From Fervidobacterium sp. (GTDB lineage Bacteria > Thermotogota > Thermotogae > Thermotogales > Fervidobacteriaceae), in NCBI GenBank assembly GCA_026419195.1, contig JANZZV010000008.1:1-64000 (forward strand): DNA of 64,000 nucleotides, given 5' to 3'. Below the pieces are notes generated by a model, which had not been told where the DNA came from, made no database searches, and worked only from the letters and a program-made list of their open reading frames with translations. Positions 1 through 8,469 of this stretch are shown here, one piece after another. Position 1 is the first letter of the stretch, and the number at the start of each line of letters is the position of its first letter. Both the position numbers and the translations under genes were made by a program.

Positions 1-110
1 TGGTTCCTCTTTATTATAGGATTTTGAGAATATCTCCAAACGACTTCACTACTACCTTTTGGTCTATCTTCCCAAGGAATATTCGGTAGACTTTCAGCAA
101 TTATTCTCAA
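1..110 (-). CDS. GH130 glycoside phosphorylase, N-terminal fragment (runs off the left edge)
   Basis: Thirty-six codons are visible from a TTG start, preceded by a purine-rich ribosome-binding site (GGGGGAAG at about 117-124). The peptide begins [20 protein letters not shown] and contains NPIIKRN, the characteristic opening of GH130 beta-mannoside phosphorylases. These cytoplasmic enzymes phosphorolyse beta-1,4-mannosyl linkages. The catalytic part lies outside the window. The gene follows the ATPase gene of the adjacent ABC transporter by 35 bases on the same strand, so it is probably the last visible gene of that operon and points to beta-manno-oligosaccharides as the cargo. The family call rests on a short segment, so the exact substrate specificity is open. 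Confidence 0.75.
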   Translation of the reverse strand, partial: MRIIAESLPNIPWEDRPKGSSEVVWRYSQNPIIKRN

Positions 111-145
111 TCGTTCTTCCCCCTTTTATAAATTAAATTATATTT

Positions 146-1066
146 TCAAACCTTTACACATGCGACTTTGTGATTTTCTTCAACCTCAACGAGTTCGACA
201 TTCTTGCATTTTTCATCACCGAATGGACATCTATCGTAAAATTTACAATATCCTTTGGGTGTTTCTCTACCATGAAGCGATATAGTAGTCTTCTCCCATT
301 TTTGTTGAACTGTTGGAACAGAAGACAAAAGCATTTTTGTGTAAGGATGTTGAGCATTCTTGAAAACTTTAACAGTATCTCCATACTCCATTATCGAACC
401 TTTATATAGAATTACCGTTTTATCGCTTGTATAATAACCAAGCGACAAATCGTGAGTAATAAAAAGTACAGACAAGCCTTTCTCTTTTAATTTGATGAGT
501 GCATTCAGCACATCAATTCTTGTGGATGCGTCAAGCATACTTATTATTTCGTCCGCTACCAGAAATTTGGTTTTTATCAATAACGCCCTTGCTATAAGTA
601 ATCTCTGCAACTGTCCCCCGCTGAGTTGGTGAGGAAATTTACCAAGTATCTCGGATGGGTTAAGTCCTATATCTTCAATCGCCCTTGCAACCTCCCGTCG
701 CCAGTCTTGCTGATTTTTGTCAGGATAGAACTCTTCACGCACCATCTCAAAAACTCTATCTATCTTGAAAATAGGATTGTAAGAACTGAATGGATCCTGA
801 AATACTCCTTGGACATGTCGATAGTATTCTTTAATATCCTTTATAGTAGTTATATCCAACTCGTTAAAAAATATCTTTCCACTGGAAGGTTTTGTAAGTC
901 TAAGTATCATCTTACCAATCGTTGTCTTGCCACTTCCACTCTCTCCAATAAGCGAAACTATCTGATTATCACCAATTTCAAAAGTTACATTGTCTACAGC
1001 ATAAAATTTTTCTCGACCAAATGGACCAACTGAATAAGCCTTTGTCAAGTTTTTGACCTCAAGCAT
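146..1066 (-). CDS. family-5 ABC transporter ATP-binding protein (DppF/OppF type)
   Basis: A 306-residue ATPase that powers import through the permease pair encoded upstream. Walker A is GESGSGKTT (residues 41-49), the signature is LSGGQLQR, Walker B is LVADE and the switch histidine is in FITHD. The C-terminal extension with CKFYDRCPFGDEKC is the domain typical of OppF/DppF ATPases. Its start overlaps the end of the preceding ATPase gene by 8 bases, so translation is probably coupled. It is the fifth gene of the transporter operon and is followed by a GH130 gene, suggesting an oligosaccharide substrate despite the usual peptide-transporter label. Confidence 0.93.
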   Translation of the reverse strand: MLEVKNLTKAYSVGPFGREKFYAVDNVTFEIGDNQIVSLIGESGSGKTTIGKMILRLTKPSSGKIFFNELDITTIKDIKEYYRHVQGVFQDPFSSYNPIFKIDRVFEMVREEFYPDKNQQDWRREVARAIEDIGLNPSEILGKFPHQLSGGQLQRLLIARALLIKTKFLVADEIISMLDASTRIDVLNALIKLKEKGLSVLFITHDLSLGYYTSDKTVILYKGSIMEYGDTVKVFKNAQHPYTKMLLSSVPTVQQKWEKTTISLHGRETPKGYCKFYDRCPFGDEKCKNVELVEVEENHKVACVKV

Positions 1067-2039
1067 TTGCTTTCACCTTCCAACAATATGCAACATGATG
1101 CTCTTCGACTTTAACCAAAGGTGGTTCCTCATCACATTCATGACCACGGAGCGGACATCTGTCTTTGAATCTACAACCTGTGGGTGGATTTAAAAGTTGA
1201 GGTGGTTGACCTGGGATGCCTTTTAATAATCTTTCGGTATAGCGAATACCTACTTCCGGTAGTGAATTCAGCAACATCTTTGTGTACGGATGGACTGGGT
1301 TTTCAATTAATCGTCTTGTAGTGCCAATTTCAGCGATTTTACCTGCGTACATAATCATTATCCGATCTGCTATTTGATAGAGCACTGACAGATCATGTGT
1401 AACAAAAATGAGCGATTTAACTATTCCAGCATCTTTAAAATCTTTAATCATTAAACAAACAGCCTTCTGAGAAGAAACATCAAGAGCAGAAGTTATTTCA
1501 TCGGCTATAAGCAATGAAGGATTGAGTAGTGTACTAATAACCATCACCATTCTCTGCTTCATACCACCTGAAAGTTCTATAGGATACATATTTAAAACTC
1601 TTTCTGGAAGGTTGACCATCTTGAGTCTTTCCATCAACTCATTTATGACAGATTCAGGCTCTATTCCTTTACTTAAAAGTACCTCTCGTATGTATTTTCC
1701 AATTTTCCGTGTTGGGTTAAGTGCATCCATCGCATATTGTGGTATGATAGAAACTTTCGTAAATCTAAAGTTTCTCATCTTCTCGTAATCTTCTATAGGT
1801 AATTTTTGTTTATCAAGGTAAACATCTCCACCCATGTAATACATTGGAGGTTTGAGAAGCACTATGCCGTTACCAAGTGTCGATTTTCCACAACCTGATT
1901 CACCAGCTAAGCCGAGTAGTTCTCCATCTTCAACGGTAAAAGATACATCATCAACAGCCTTGACATACCCTCTTAACGTTTTGTAGTAAAGTTTCAAATT
2001 CTTCACTTCGAGCATTTTATCATTCAGCTCCTTATTCAC
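1059..2039 (-). CDS. family-5 ABC transporter ATP-binding protein (DppD/OppD type)
   Basis: A 326-residue ATPase forming the heterodimeric motor with the DppF-type protein. It shows Walker A GESGCGKST, signature LSGGMKQR, Walker B LLIADE and FVTHD, and ends with the OppD/DppD C-terminal motif CRFKDRCPLRGHEC followed by a second cysteine near the end. An alternative start MLEVKNLKLYY lies eight codons inside. The gene overlaps the permease gene before it by 4 bases (ATGA type) and the ATPase after it by 8 bases. Confidence 0.93.
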   Translation of the reverse strand: MNKELNDKMLEVKNLKLYYKTLRGYVKAVDDVSFTVEDGELLGLAGESGCGKSTLGNGIVLLKPPMYYMGGDVYLDKQKLPIEDYEKMRNFRFTKVSIIPQYAMDALNPTRKIGKYIREVLLSKGIEPESVINELMERLKMVNLPERVLNMYPIELSGGMKQRMVMVISTLLNPSLLIADEITSALDVSSQKAVCLMIKDFKDAGIVKSLIFVTHDLSVLYQIADRIMIMYAGKIAEIGTTRRLIENPVHPYTKMLLNSLPEVGIRYTERLLKGIPGQPPQLLNPPTGCRFKDRCPLRGHECDEEPPLVKVEEHHVAYCWKVKANA

Positions 2040-2881
2040 ATTTCTCTTAATCTTGGATTAAACACTTCATCAAGCCCTGTGTTCATAAAATACAAAGCAC
2101 CTACTATGAGCGTAATAACTAATCCTGGAGGAATCGCCCACCACCACATTCCAAGTTGTATGGCATTCCAAAGTACCGCGTTTTGCATCATCAAGCCAAT
2201 CGATATACCCTTAGTCGGACCAAGACCAATGAAATCAAGACCAACTGCAGCAAGAATTGCACCACCAAACTGAAGAATAAAAACCATGAACACGTACGAA
2301 AACATATTTGGCATAATTTCATACAATATTATTTTAAGGTGGCTTCTACCTGTTATTCGAGCAAGATTCACAAATTCTCGAACCCTAAGTGAAAGTGTTT
2401 GGGCTCTAACTGCACGAGCAGTCCATGGCCAAGCCGTGAATCCTATTATGATACTCTCTACTAAAATACCTCTGTAAGGTAAGTAAGCGGCTATAATTAT
2501 TAACAATGCTAAGGTTGGTATTACTAAAAGGATGTTCGTTATCATCATAAGTAGTTCATCGATCCATCCACCTTCATAACCAGCAAAAAAACCTATAATC
2601 AAACCTATTAAAGTGGCCAATCCTCCACCTATTAATCCTACAAGAAAAGATGAGCGTACTCCGTACACCAATTGTGTAAAAACATCTTGTCCAAATGTGG
2701 TTGTTCCAAGCCAAAATTCCTTGCTCGGTGGTTGATAACCTCCGCCAACATATTCAAGTGGATCTTTGTACTTGGAAATAAGTGGTCCAAAAAGTCCAAG
2801 AAAAACAAAAAACAAGACTATGGAAAGACCTATTCTGAGTTTTTTATTTCTAAACGCAAAGAACAACATTTCATTCATCAT
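2036..2881 (-). CDS. family-5 ABC transporter permease (DppC type)
   Basis: A 281-residue inner-membrane permease with an N-terminal membrane anchor (about residues 15-35) and a BPD_transp_1 domain with about five further helices. The loop EFVNLARITGRSHLKIILYEIMPN is the EAA-type coupling helix that contacts the ATPases. It pairs with the DppB-type permease just upstream, overlapping it by 4 bases. Length and topology are normal for the family. Confidence 0.92.
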   Translation of the reverse strand: MMNEMLFFAFRNKKLRIGLSIVLFFVFLGLFGPLISKYKDPLEYVGGGYQPPSKEFWLGTTTFGQDVFTQLVYGVRSSFLVGLIGGGLATLIGLIIGFFAGYEGGWIDELLMMITNILLVIPTLALLIIIAAYLPYRGILVESIIIGFTAWPWTARAVRAQTLSLRVREFVNLARITGRSHLKIILYEIMPNMFSYVFMVFILQFGGAILAAVGLDFIGLGPTKGISIGLMMQNAVLWNAIQLGMWWWAIPPGLVITLIVGALYFMNTGLDEVFNPRLREM

Positions 2882-3876
2882 ATCTCACCACCGTATGAAT
2901 ATCTTACACGAGGATCTAAAAGCATGTAAACCAAGTCAACAGTGAAGTTAGCAACAAGAACTCCGATAATTATGAATATAAAACATCCTTGTATCAAAAA
3001 ATAATCTTGATTCAATATCGCCTGTGTAAGTACATAACCAATTCCAGGGTACGAAAAAACAACTTCTGTCGTTACTTGACCAGCGATTATTGTTCCAAGC
3101 TGTAATGCTAAACCTGTCACCTGCGGAAGAATTGCATTTCTAAACGCATACTTTCGAATAAGTTTCTGTTTAACGCCCAGTGCTTCAAGATATCTTGAAT
3201 AATTACTTTCAAGTTCGTATATTACCATATTTCTCATTCCTATTGCCCAACCACCCAGCTGAACTATAAAGAGTGACAAGAATGGCAAAATCCAATGTTT
3301 CAGATAATCGGATATGAATAACCACGACCAATGAGGTCTTAGGGAAAAGCTATACGCACCGGCAATCGGAAATATCCTCAATACAACTCCAAAATAGTAA
3401 GCAAGTAGTATACCAAGCCATAGATAAGGTGCACCTGTTATAAAATACATTGTTGGTAATATTATTGAATCAAGTCTTTTTCTTCTTGCAGCGATCGCAC
3501 CAAGATTATTTCCAACGATCCAACTTGCTATTATCGATGGTAAAAGCAGTCCTAACGAAAAAGGTAGCGCACTCTTCAAAACATCCAGAACAGGTTTTGG
3601 ATAAAGATAGATACTAATTCCCAAATCTCCCCTTAAAAACGCTATCCAAAAATTGAGATATTGCTTCCACATAGGCTCATCAAGACCAAAAGCTTTTGTC
3701 AAATAACTATAGATCACCTTCGCTGATTCTGGCAATCCTGAAAATCTTGAGACAAGAACAAGGATAGGATTCCCAGGCATCAGCCTGGGAATCAACCAGT
3801 CGATAGTAACTGCAAAGATAAACGTTAAGACGTAAACTAATATCTTCATTCTAAGGTATTTTTTCATTAAATACAC
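2878..3876 (-). CDS. family-5 ABC transporter permease (DppB type)
   Basis: A 332-residue inner-membrane permease with an N-terminal helix (residues 8-28), a periplasmic stretch and the BPD_transp_1 domain. The coupling loop near YSRYLEALGVKQKLIRKYAF is of the EAA type. It is the first permease after the binding-protein gene, 26 bases downstream of it, with a start close to an AGAGGTG ribosome-binding site. The gene ends overlapping the DppC-type gene. Confidence 0.92.
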   Translation of the reverse strand: MYLMKKYLRMKILVYVLTFIFAVTIDWLIPRLMPGNPILVLVSRFSGLPESAKVIYSYLTKAFGLDEPMWKQYLNFWIAFLRGDLGISIYLYPKPVLDVLKSALPFSLGLLLPSIIASWIVGNNLGAIAARRKRLDSIILPTMYFITGAPYLWLGILLAYYFGVVLRIFPIAGAYSFSLRPHWSWLFISDYLKHWILPFLSLFIVQLGGWAIGMRNMVIYELESNYSRYLEALGVKQKLIRKYAFRNAILPQVTGLALQLGTIIAGQVTTEVVFSYPGIGYVLTQAILNQDYFLIQGCFIFIIIGVLVANFTVDLVYMLLDPRVRYSYGGEI

Positions 3877-3902
3877 CTCTTCGGTTATAAGAAATTGCTA
3901 TT

Positions 3903-5579
3903 CTATTGCTTTAAACCAATGAGCATGAGTACTCCGCCAGTTTGCCATCTGCCACCCCATGTAACTGGATATGCGTATGGCATCTTTTCGCTTGGCCAAC
4001 CTTTCCATACCTGGGTACTTGCCTGGAACCACATACCATTGTACCAGAGAGGTATAGCTGGCATTTCTTTGAGATGGATTTCCGCTATTTGCTCTACAAT
4101 TCTCTTACAACCCGAGACATCATCCATTGGTGTTGAGTTAAGTTGTGTGATCAACTCAAAAAGTTTTTGATTGACGTACCTTCCAAAGTTTCCGTTGTAC
4201 ATCTCACTGCTAATATTTGAATTGAAGACCCAATTATACATCGTCCACGGTGATACTGTCATTTGACTGTTGAAGTTATTAATTGCCATATCAAATTTTC
4301 CCGTGGTTAGATCTTCCCAGTATTTGCTGTAATCTGGGAACTTCGCTTCAGCGTTAATTCCAACTTGCCTGAGTTGTGATGCTATTAATTTTATCGATTC
4401 CATCCAGTCTGTCCAACCAAACGGAACGATGATTTCTACTTTGAACCTGCTCCCATCTGGCGCTTCTCTGTAACCATCCTTATTCACGTCTTTATAACCA
4501 GCCTTGTCAAGCAAGTCTCTAGCAGTTTTTGGGTCATACTTAAATCCAAATTGTTTTGCAGCATTCTCTGGATAGTATTTCATCCAACCTTTGATCGGTA
4601 AGAAACCAACAGGATTGGAAGGAACAACTTGTCCTTCGAATACAGTCCTTGCAATAACACTTGGATCAATGGCAAATGCTATAGCTCTCCTAAGGTTAGG
4701 ATCGTTTAAAGGTTTTTTGGTTGTATTGATAAACAAATAAGCAACGTTGTCAGATAACATGTAGGGTTCCTTTTCAAACCAAGTGTGAATGTCAGAATAT
4801 GTTTTCTTCAGCGTTGGAACTCCTGGTAGGAAGAAATTGGATATGTCAAGTTCACCTTTCATTATCATACCCAAGGCAACGTTGTTACTCAAAACTCTTA
4901 AATAGACTATTCTTTTTGGTTTTGGTTGGCCGAACACCTTGTTACCCCACCAATTTTCGTTTCTCAGATAAATCATTCTGTCATCACTGTACGTTTCGAA
5001 AAGATATGCACCGGTACCTATTGCCTTTTCATTTGCACCGCTAAGAATGTCCTCTTTAGATTTTTTTGACCAAATATGTTGTGGTATGATCGGAGTTTGA
5101 TAGATGTTATAATTCCATTCGTGGTACCTTGGTGAAGAGAATGTGAAAATCACGGTGTAATCATCAGGAGTGTCTATCTTTGCAAGCCATGTCCAAATTG
5201 GGCTGTATGAAATCTCTGGTATTTGCTTTGCAAGCTCGTATGTAAATTTTACATCTTTTGATGTGAACGGTGTACCATCATGCCACGTTACTCCTCTTCT
5301 TAATTTGATTTCAAAAGTGTTTTTTGATGTCCATCTACCACTTTCAGCAAGCCAGGGAATTAATTCGTCTTTTAACGGGTCATATCCATACAACGTTTCG
5401 TATATCAAACCTACTGTTCCAGTTACTGCATTCCATGGTGTTATCGGGTTCCAGTTTGAAGGAGGTGCCCACATACCGCCACCGGCATACAATGTTTCTT
5501 TTCTTTCGTATACAACACTGGCAAACAAGACCGTTGACATAAGGGTCACTACAAGCATCACAAATAATACCCTTTTCAT
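3903..5579 (-). CDS. family-5 extracellular solute-binding protein
   Basis: A 558-residue exported binding protein. A classical signal peptide covers about residues 1-20 (KR, then a hydrophobic core ending LFAS). The SBP_bac_5 fold is indicated by LRRGVTWHDGTPFTSKDVKF and the Trp-rich C-terminus. There is no lipobox cysteine, so it may be free in the periplasm under the toga. It is the first gene of the operon and gives the transporter its specificity. In Thermotoga maritima several family-5 binding proteins bind cello- or manno-oligosaccharides rather than peptides. With the GH130 gene in this operon, a beta-manno-oligosaccharide ligand is the better inference. Confidence 0.92.
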   Translation of the reverse strand: MKRVLFVMLVVTLMSTVLFASVVYERKETLYAGGGMWAPPSNWNPITPWNAVTGTVGLIYETLYGYDPLKDELIPWLAESGRWTSKNTFEIKLRRGVTWHDGTPFTSKDVKFTYELAKQIPEISYSPIWTWLAKIDTPDDYTVIFTFSSPRYHEWNYNIYQTPIIPQHIWSKKSKEDILSGANEKAIGTGAYLFETYSDDRMIYLRNENWWGNKVFGQPKPKRIVYLRVLSNNVALGMIMKGELDISNFFLPGVPTLKKTYSDIHTWFEKEPYMLSDNVAYLFINTTKKPLNDPNLRRAIAFAIDPSVIARTVFEGQVVPSNPVGFLPIKGWMKYYPENAAKQFGFKYDPKTARDLLDKAGYKDVNKDGYREAPDGSRFKVEIIVPFGWTDWMESIKLIASQLRQVGINAEAKFPDYSKYWEDLTTGKFDMAINNFNSQMTVSPWTMYNWVFNSNISSEMYNGNFGRYVNQKLFELITQLNSTPMDDVSGCKRIVEQIAEIHLKEMPAIPLWYNGMWFQASTQVWKGWPSEKMPYAYPVTWGGRWQTGGVLMLIGLKQ

Positions 5580-5618
5580 AAATATCCTCCCTTTCGCTGA
5601 GTTTTACCCTTGCGGGCA

Positions 5619-5624
5619 ATTATA
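5619..5624 (-). promoter_or_regulatory. probable -10 element of the transporter operon
   Basis: A perfect TATAAT on the minus strand lies about 40 bases before the binding-protein start. No good -35 hexamer is seen at the standard distance. A short GCCC/GGGT repeat sits between this box and the GGGAGG ribosome-binding site. Confidence 0.4.
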
Positions 5625-5740
5625 TGATACCAATGTAAATATTTTCACAAGAAAACTTGAAAAGTTATTATTTTTGTACATTTTTTATGAAGTCACTGAA
5701 AGTTTTTATTTACCTATAAAAAACTTATGATATCAAAAAC

Positions 5741-5770
5741 TCTACACGTTTTACTTTTTCATGATATAAT
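5741..5770 (+). promoter_or_regulatory. probable tsaB promoter
   Basis: TCTACA (5741-5746) and TATAAT (5765-5770) are separated by 18 bases, facing tsaB and divergent from the ABC operon. The leader to the start codon is about 75 bases. Confidence 0.5.
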
Positions 5771-5849
5771 AAATCACAGCAGAATTTGGGAAAATTCTGT
5801 GAAAATTATACAAAGTGCAAGAATTCAAAGTCTAAGGGAGGTAATAATA

Positions 5850-6515
5850 TTGAAAATTTTTGCAATCGATACATCAACACCAAGAGTTGTAGCTTGTTAC
5901 TGTGATGACGAGCAGAAAATGCTTGTTGAACTTGAAACAAAGGCTAAGCATGGAATTCAAGTAACTCAGATAGCGGACATGCTTAACAATGTGGACTTCG
6001 GTGATCTTGATATAATCGGAGTTGGAATAGGTCCTGGAAGCTTAACAGGATTAAGAGTGGGAATAGCATTTGCTACAGGGCTTGGAATAGGAAAAAAATT
6101 CGTCGAAATAAACTCCTTGAAATTGATAGCTTACAATTTGGAATTTTACAATGGATACGTAGTGGTCCTAAGAAAAGCAAGAGAGGGTTACCTGTATGGA
6201 GCGATCTATAAAGGTAATGGTAATCAGGGTTTAATTGAAGAAATAGAAAAGCCTTTTATAGATGATATCGAATCAGTGAGGAAAAAGGTAAAAGCATATG
6301 CACCAAGTTTATGCATAGGTGATGGAGCAGAATTTTTTGAAAATAGATTGGATGAAAATAATTACAATGTCCCAAGTGCAAGAAATTTGTTAAGGCTCGT
6401 GGAAATGGAAATAAATGCCGGAAGGCTTGTAGATGTTGTAGAGCCATTGTATCTTCAAAAAAGCATAGCCGAGTTGAATTTTGAAAAAAGGGAGCAAAAA
6501 TTAAAAGGTTCGTAA
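5850..6515 (+). CDS. tsaB: tRNA threonylcarbamoyladenosine biosynthesis protein TsaB
   Basis: TsaB is the inactive ASKHA-fold partner that holds TsaD during t6A37 tRNA modification in the cytoplasm. The N-terminus MKIFAIDTSTPRVVACY and the motif GIGPGSLTGLRVGIAFA are diagnostic. I chose TTG at 5850 because GGGAGG lies just upstream and the product then begins exactly at the family N-terminus, giving 221 residues. An in-frame ATG at 5727 would add 41 unrelated residues and start upstream of the likely promoter. The gene is monocistronic, ending at a bidirectional terminator. Confidence 0.93.
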   Translation: MKIFAIDTSTPRVVACYCDDEQKMLVELETKAKHGIQVTQIADMLNNVDFGDLDIIGVGIGPGSLTGLRVGIAFATGLGIGKKFVEINSLKLIAYNLEFYNGYVVVLRKAREGYLYGAIYKGNGNQGLIEEIEKPFIDDIESVRKKVKAYAPSLCIGDGAEFFENRLDENNYNVPSARNLLRLVEMEINAGRLVDVVEPLYLQKSIAELNFEKREQKLKGS

Positions 6516-6527
6516 AAATTAAACTAC

Positions 6528-6553
6528 AAAAGCCACCTGATAAGGTGGCTTTT
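6528..6553. terminator. bidirectional terminator between tsaB and the convergent gene
   Basis: AAAAGCCACC, loop TGATAA, GGTGGCTTTT form a perfect 10-bp stem with A and T flanks, so it can serve both converging genes. Confidence 0.85.
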
Positions 6554-6579
6554 GTTGCACTGAATTTGTAAAGCTAATA

Positions 6580-8253
6580 TTATTCTTCTGCTTTTATTAC
6601 ATAGTTTATTATCAATTTTCCGTAAACAATCCAGGAATATATATCGTATTCTTCAAGTTTCATCATTATTGCTTCACCAATTTCCTCACTTGGAAGTTGG
6701 AAAGATATTGTAAAATATTTTGTTCCATCTCTACCTATTGCTGGGAAAAATTCTAAGCGTTTCAAAAAGTTTTGTGGGTAATTGCGTAATGACCAAATTG
6801 TTGGAATAAATCCTTCGTCTAATTTTTCAATTAAGTAATTAATTACACTTACCAAATTATCAACTGTTGTGTAAACGTAATTTTCGTCGAGAATTTCTTC
6901 GTATTCTTCCTCGTAAAGTCCTTCTGCCGGTGGGGCTTCCTCTGTTTCATCCCCTGTTTCATATTCTATTTCATCAAATGTTTCTTCATAGTCTTCTTCC
7001 TCTATCTCTTCTTCTTCATAATAATCATATTCATCTGAATAATATTCTTCCGTTTCTTCAAAAGCCTCTTCTAAATACTTTTCCAAAAACTTTTGAAGAT
7101 TCGTTACCTTTCCCGTTATTTTTATGCCACCATTGGTTATTCTTTGCACATTTAGTAAAAAGCTAAAGTCTTCTTCTTCTTCACCAATTATTCCAATATA
7201 CATCAAGCTATTTTCTAAATCCTTATGTTTTGTTTCAATCCCTACTTCTTTACCTTGCCATGCGTTTACTAAATTGTTAATTCTATCAAATTTCATATAC
7301 TGGAAATGTTCTTTCAAATTGAATTGAACGAGTTTTTCGTACTCAGGTTTATATTTTGCGCACATGAAAAGATCGGTACTTCCTGATATCAAGAAAATAT
7401 CGATGTTTTCAGTAAAGAAAGGTACTAATTCCTCCGGAAGCTCTTGGAGTAATATTAAAAGTGGGAGGAAATTAAAGTTCCTAGTTGCACCTATAAAAAT
7501 TTTTGAATTGGGTACATAATTTAGCTCGGAAAGGTAGAATTCATTTCTCTTAAGCAAGGTCTTTTCGTAATCTGAAATATTCTTTTCAATTATGAGTTCA
7601 AACCAAATTTTGTTTTGCTCGATACAACCCTTTAATTCTTCCGAAACTGGCTTTCCAAAAGTATCACCAAATGCGTACAACCAGTTTCCTATGGGAGTGG
7701 TACCAAAGTTCTTATAGTATATATCAACCTCTTGAGGTATATTTACTTCTACAAGCTTAACCTTTGAATTTAACATATCTTCAACAACCATTTTTTGGAT
7801 TTCAGAGCATGTTAGATAAAGTGCTTCTTTTGAGCGAATTGTATAAAATGCAACCTCCCCAATTTGAATCTTCTTGGTTGATTTATCAAGGTCAGTTACA
7901 ATGTATGATGCTTTCATAAGCTCAGCCAAGGTTTTGGCTATAGCATCTTCTGAAAATTTCGGTTCAATAGCTACAACAATAGGTAATTTCAAAAAAGCCT
8001 TACTCGTTATTCGCTCGTCTTCCAACATAAATCCCAGCAAAATCTCCGAAATTCCACCAAACGAATCTTTACCAAAAAGTGTTATTTGACCGAATTCGAA
8101 GTTGTAATCTGGTAGGATTAAACTTAGAACTTTGTCGACAGATGAAATGTGAAATACAAAATCCGCGTTCTCCGGGACTTTGAAGCCGAATACGAGGTAA
8201 ATGGATGTAACCAAAACTAACAAAACTACTTTCCTAAACCTTCTGTTTCTCAT
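6580..8253 (-). CDS. exported protein of unknown function with an acidic low-complexity segment
   Basis: A 557-residue protein with a signal peptide or anchor at about residues 8-24 (KVVLLVLVTSIYLVFGF). The body has mixed alpha/beta composition. About residues 393-455 are almost entirely Glu, Asp and Tyr (for example EEEEIEEEDYEE), forming a long negatively charged insert before a folded C-terminal part of about 100 residues. No catalytic motif is recognisable. The general plan (exported, acidic linker) recalls secreted proteins of the DUF3352 kind, but I cannot establish that. It stands alone, divergent from mutS and convergent with tsaB. The acidic stretch could bind cations or keep the protein soluble in the periplasm; this is conjecture. 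Confidence 0.75.
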   Translation of the reverse strand: MRNRRFRKVVLLVLVTSIYLVFGFKVPENADFVFHISSVDKVLSLILPDYNFEFGQITLFGKDSFGGISEILLGFMLEDERITSKAFLKLPIVVAIEPKFSEDAIAKTLAELMKASYIVTDLDKSTKKIQIGEVAFYTIRSKEALYLTCSEIQKMVVEDMLNSKVKLVEVNIPQEVDIYYKNFGTTPIGNWLYAFGDTFGKPVSEELKGCIEQNKIWFELIIEKNISDYEKTLLKRNEFYLSELNYVPNSKIFIGATRNFNFLPLLILLQELPEELVPFFTENIDIFLISGSTDLFMCAKYKPEYEKLVQFNLKEHFQYMKFDRINNLVNAWQGKEVGIETKHKDLENSLMYIGIIGEEEEDFSFLLNVQRITNGGIKITGKVTNLQKFLEKYLEEAFEETEEYYSDEYDYYEEEEIEEEDYEETFDEIEYETGDETEEAPPAEGLYEEEYEEILDENYVYTTVDNLVSVINYLIEKLDEGFIPTIWSLRNYPQNFLKRLEFFPAIGRDGTKYFTISFQLPSEEIGEAIMMKLEEYDIYSWIVYGKLIINYVIKAEE

Positions 8254-8376
8254 ACAACCTATCCCCCCTCCTCAAAATCATGTCAAAAATTAAGAATGTT
8301 TAATTAATTATATTTTACTACATTTTTGTCGAAAATTGCAAGAAAAATGCAAAATAATACGCGGAACTATCATCGC

Positions 8377-8405
8377 TTTAAAATTGCCTATGGTTGTTGT
8401 ATAAT
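8377..8405 (+). promoter_or_regulatory. possible mutS promoter
   Basis: TTTAAA (8377-8382) and TATAAT (8400-8405) are 17 bases apart. The -10 is good and the -35 weak. It lies about 65 bases before the mutS start. Confidence 0.4.
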
Positions 8406-8469
8406 TGATTCTAGACAAGTTCTTTCAATTTTTGACCTACTTATAAACATAAAATACGGGGTGAAAAGA

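Noticed and set aside
5727-5849. Longer tsaB reading from ATG at 5727
   Set aside because: It would add 41 residues unlike TsaB and start before the likely -10; the TTG at 5850 has a strong ribosome-binding site and matches the family N-terminus.
7874-8089. Plus-strand frame inside the acidic exported protein gene
   Set aside because: Antisense shadow without ribosome-binding site; the same holds for the many frames opposite nrdD, addAB, hppA, secDF, mmdA and secA.
8326-8469. Longer mutS reading from 8326
   Set aside because: The extra 48 residues run through the probable promoter and are not MutS-like.
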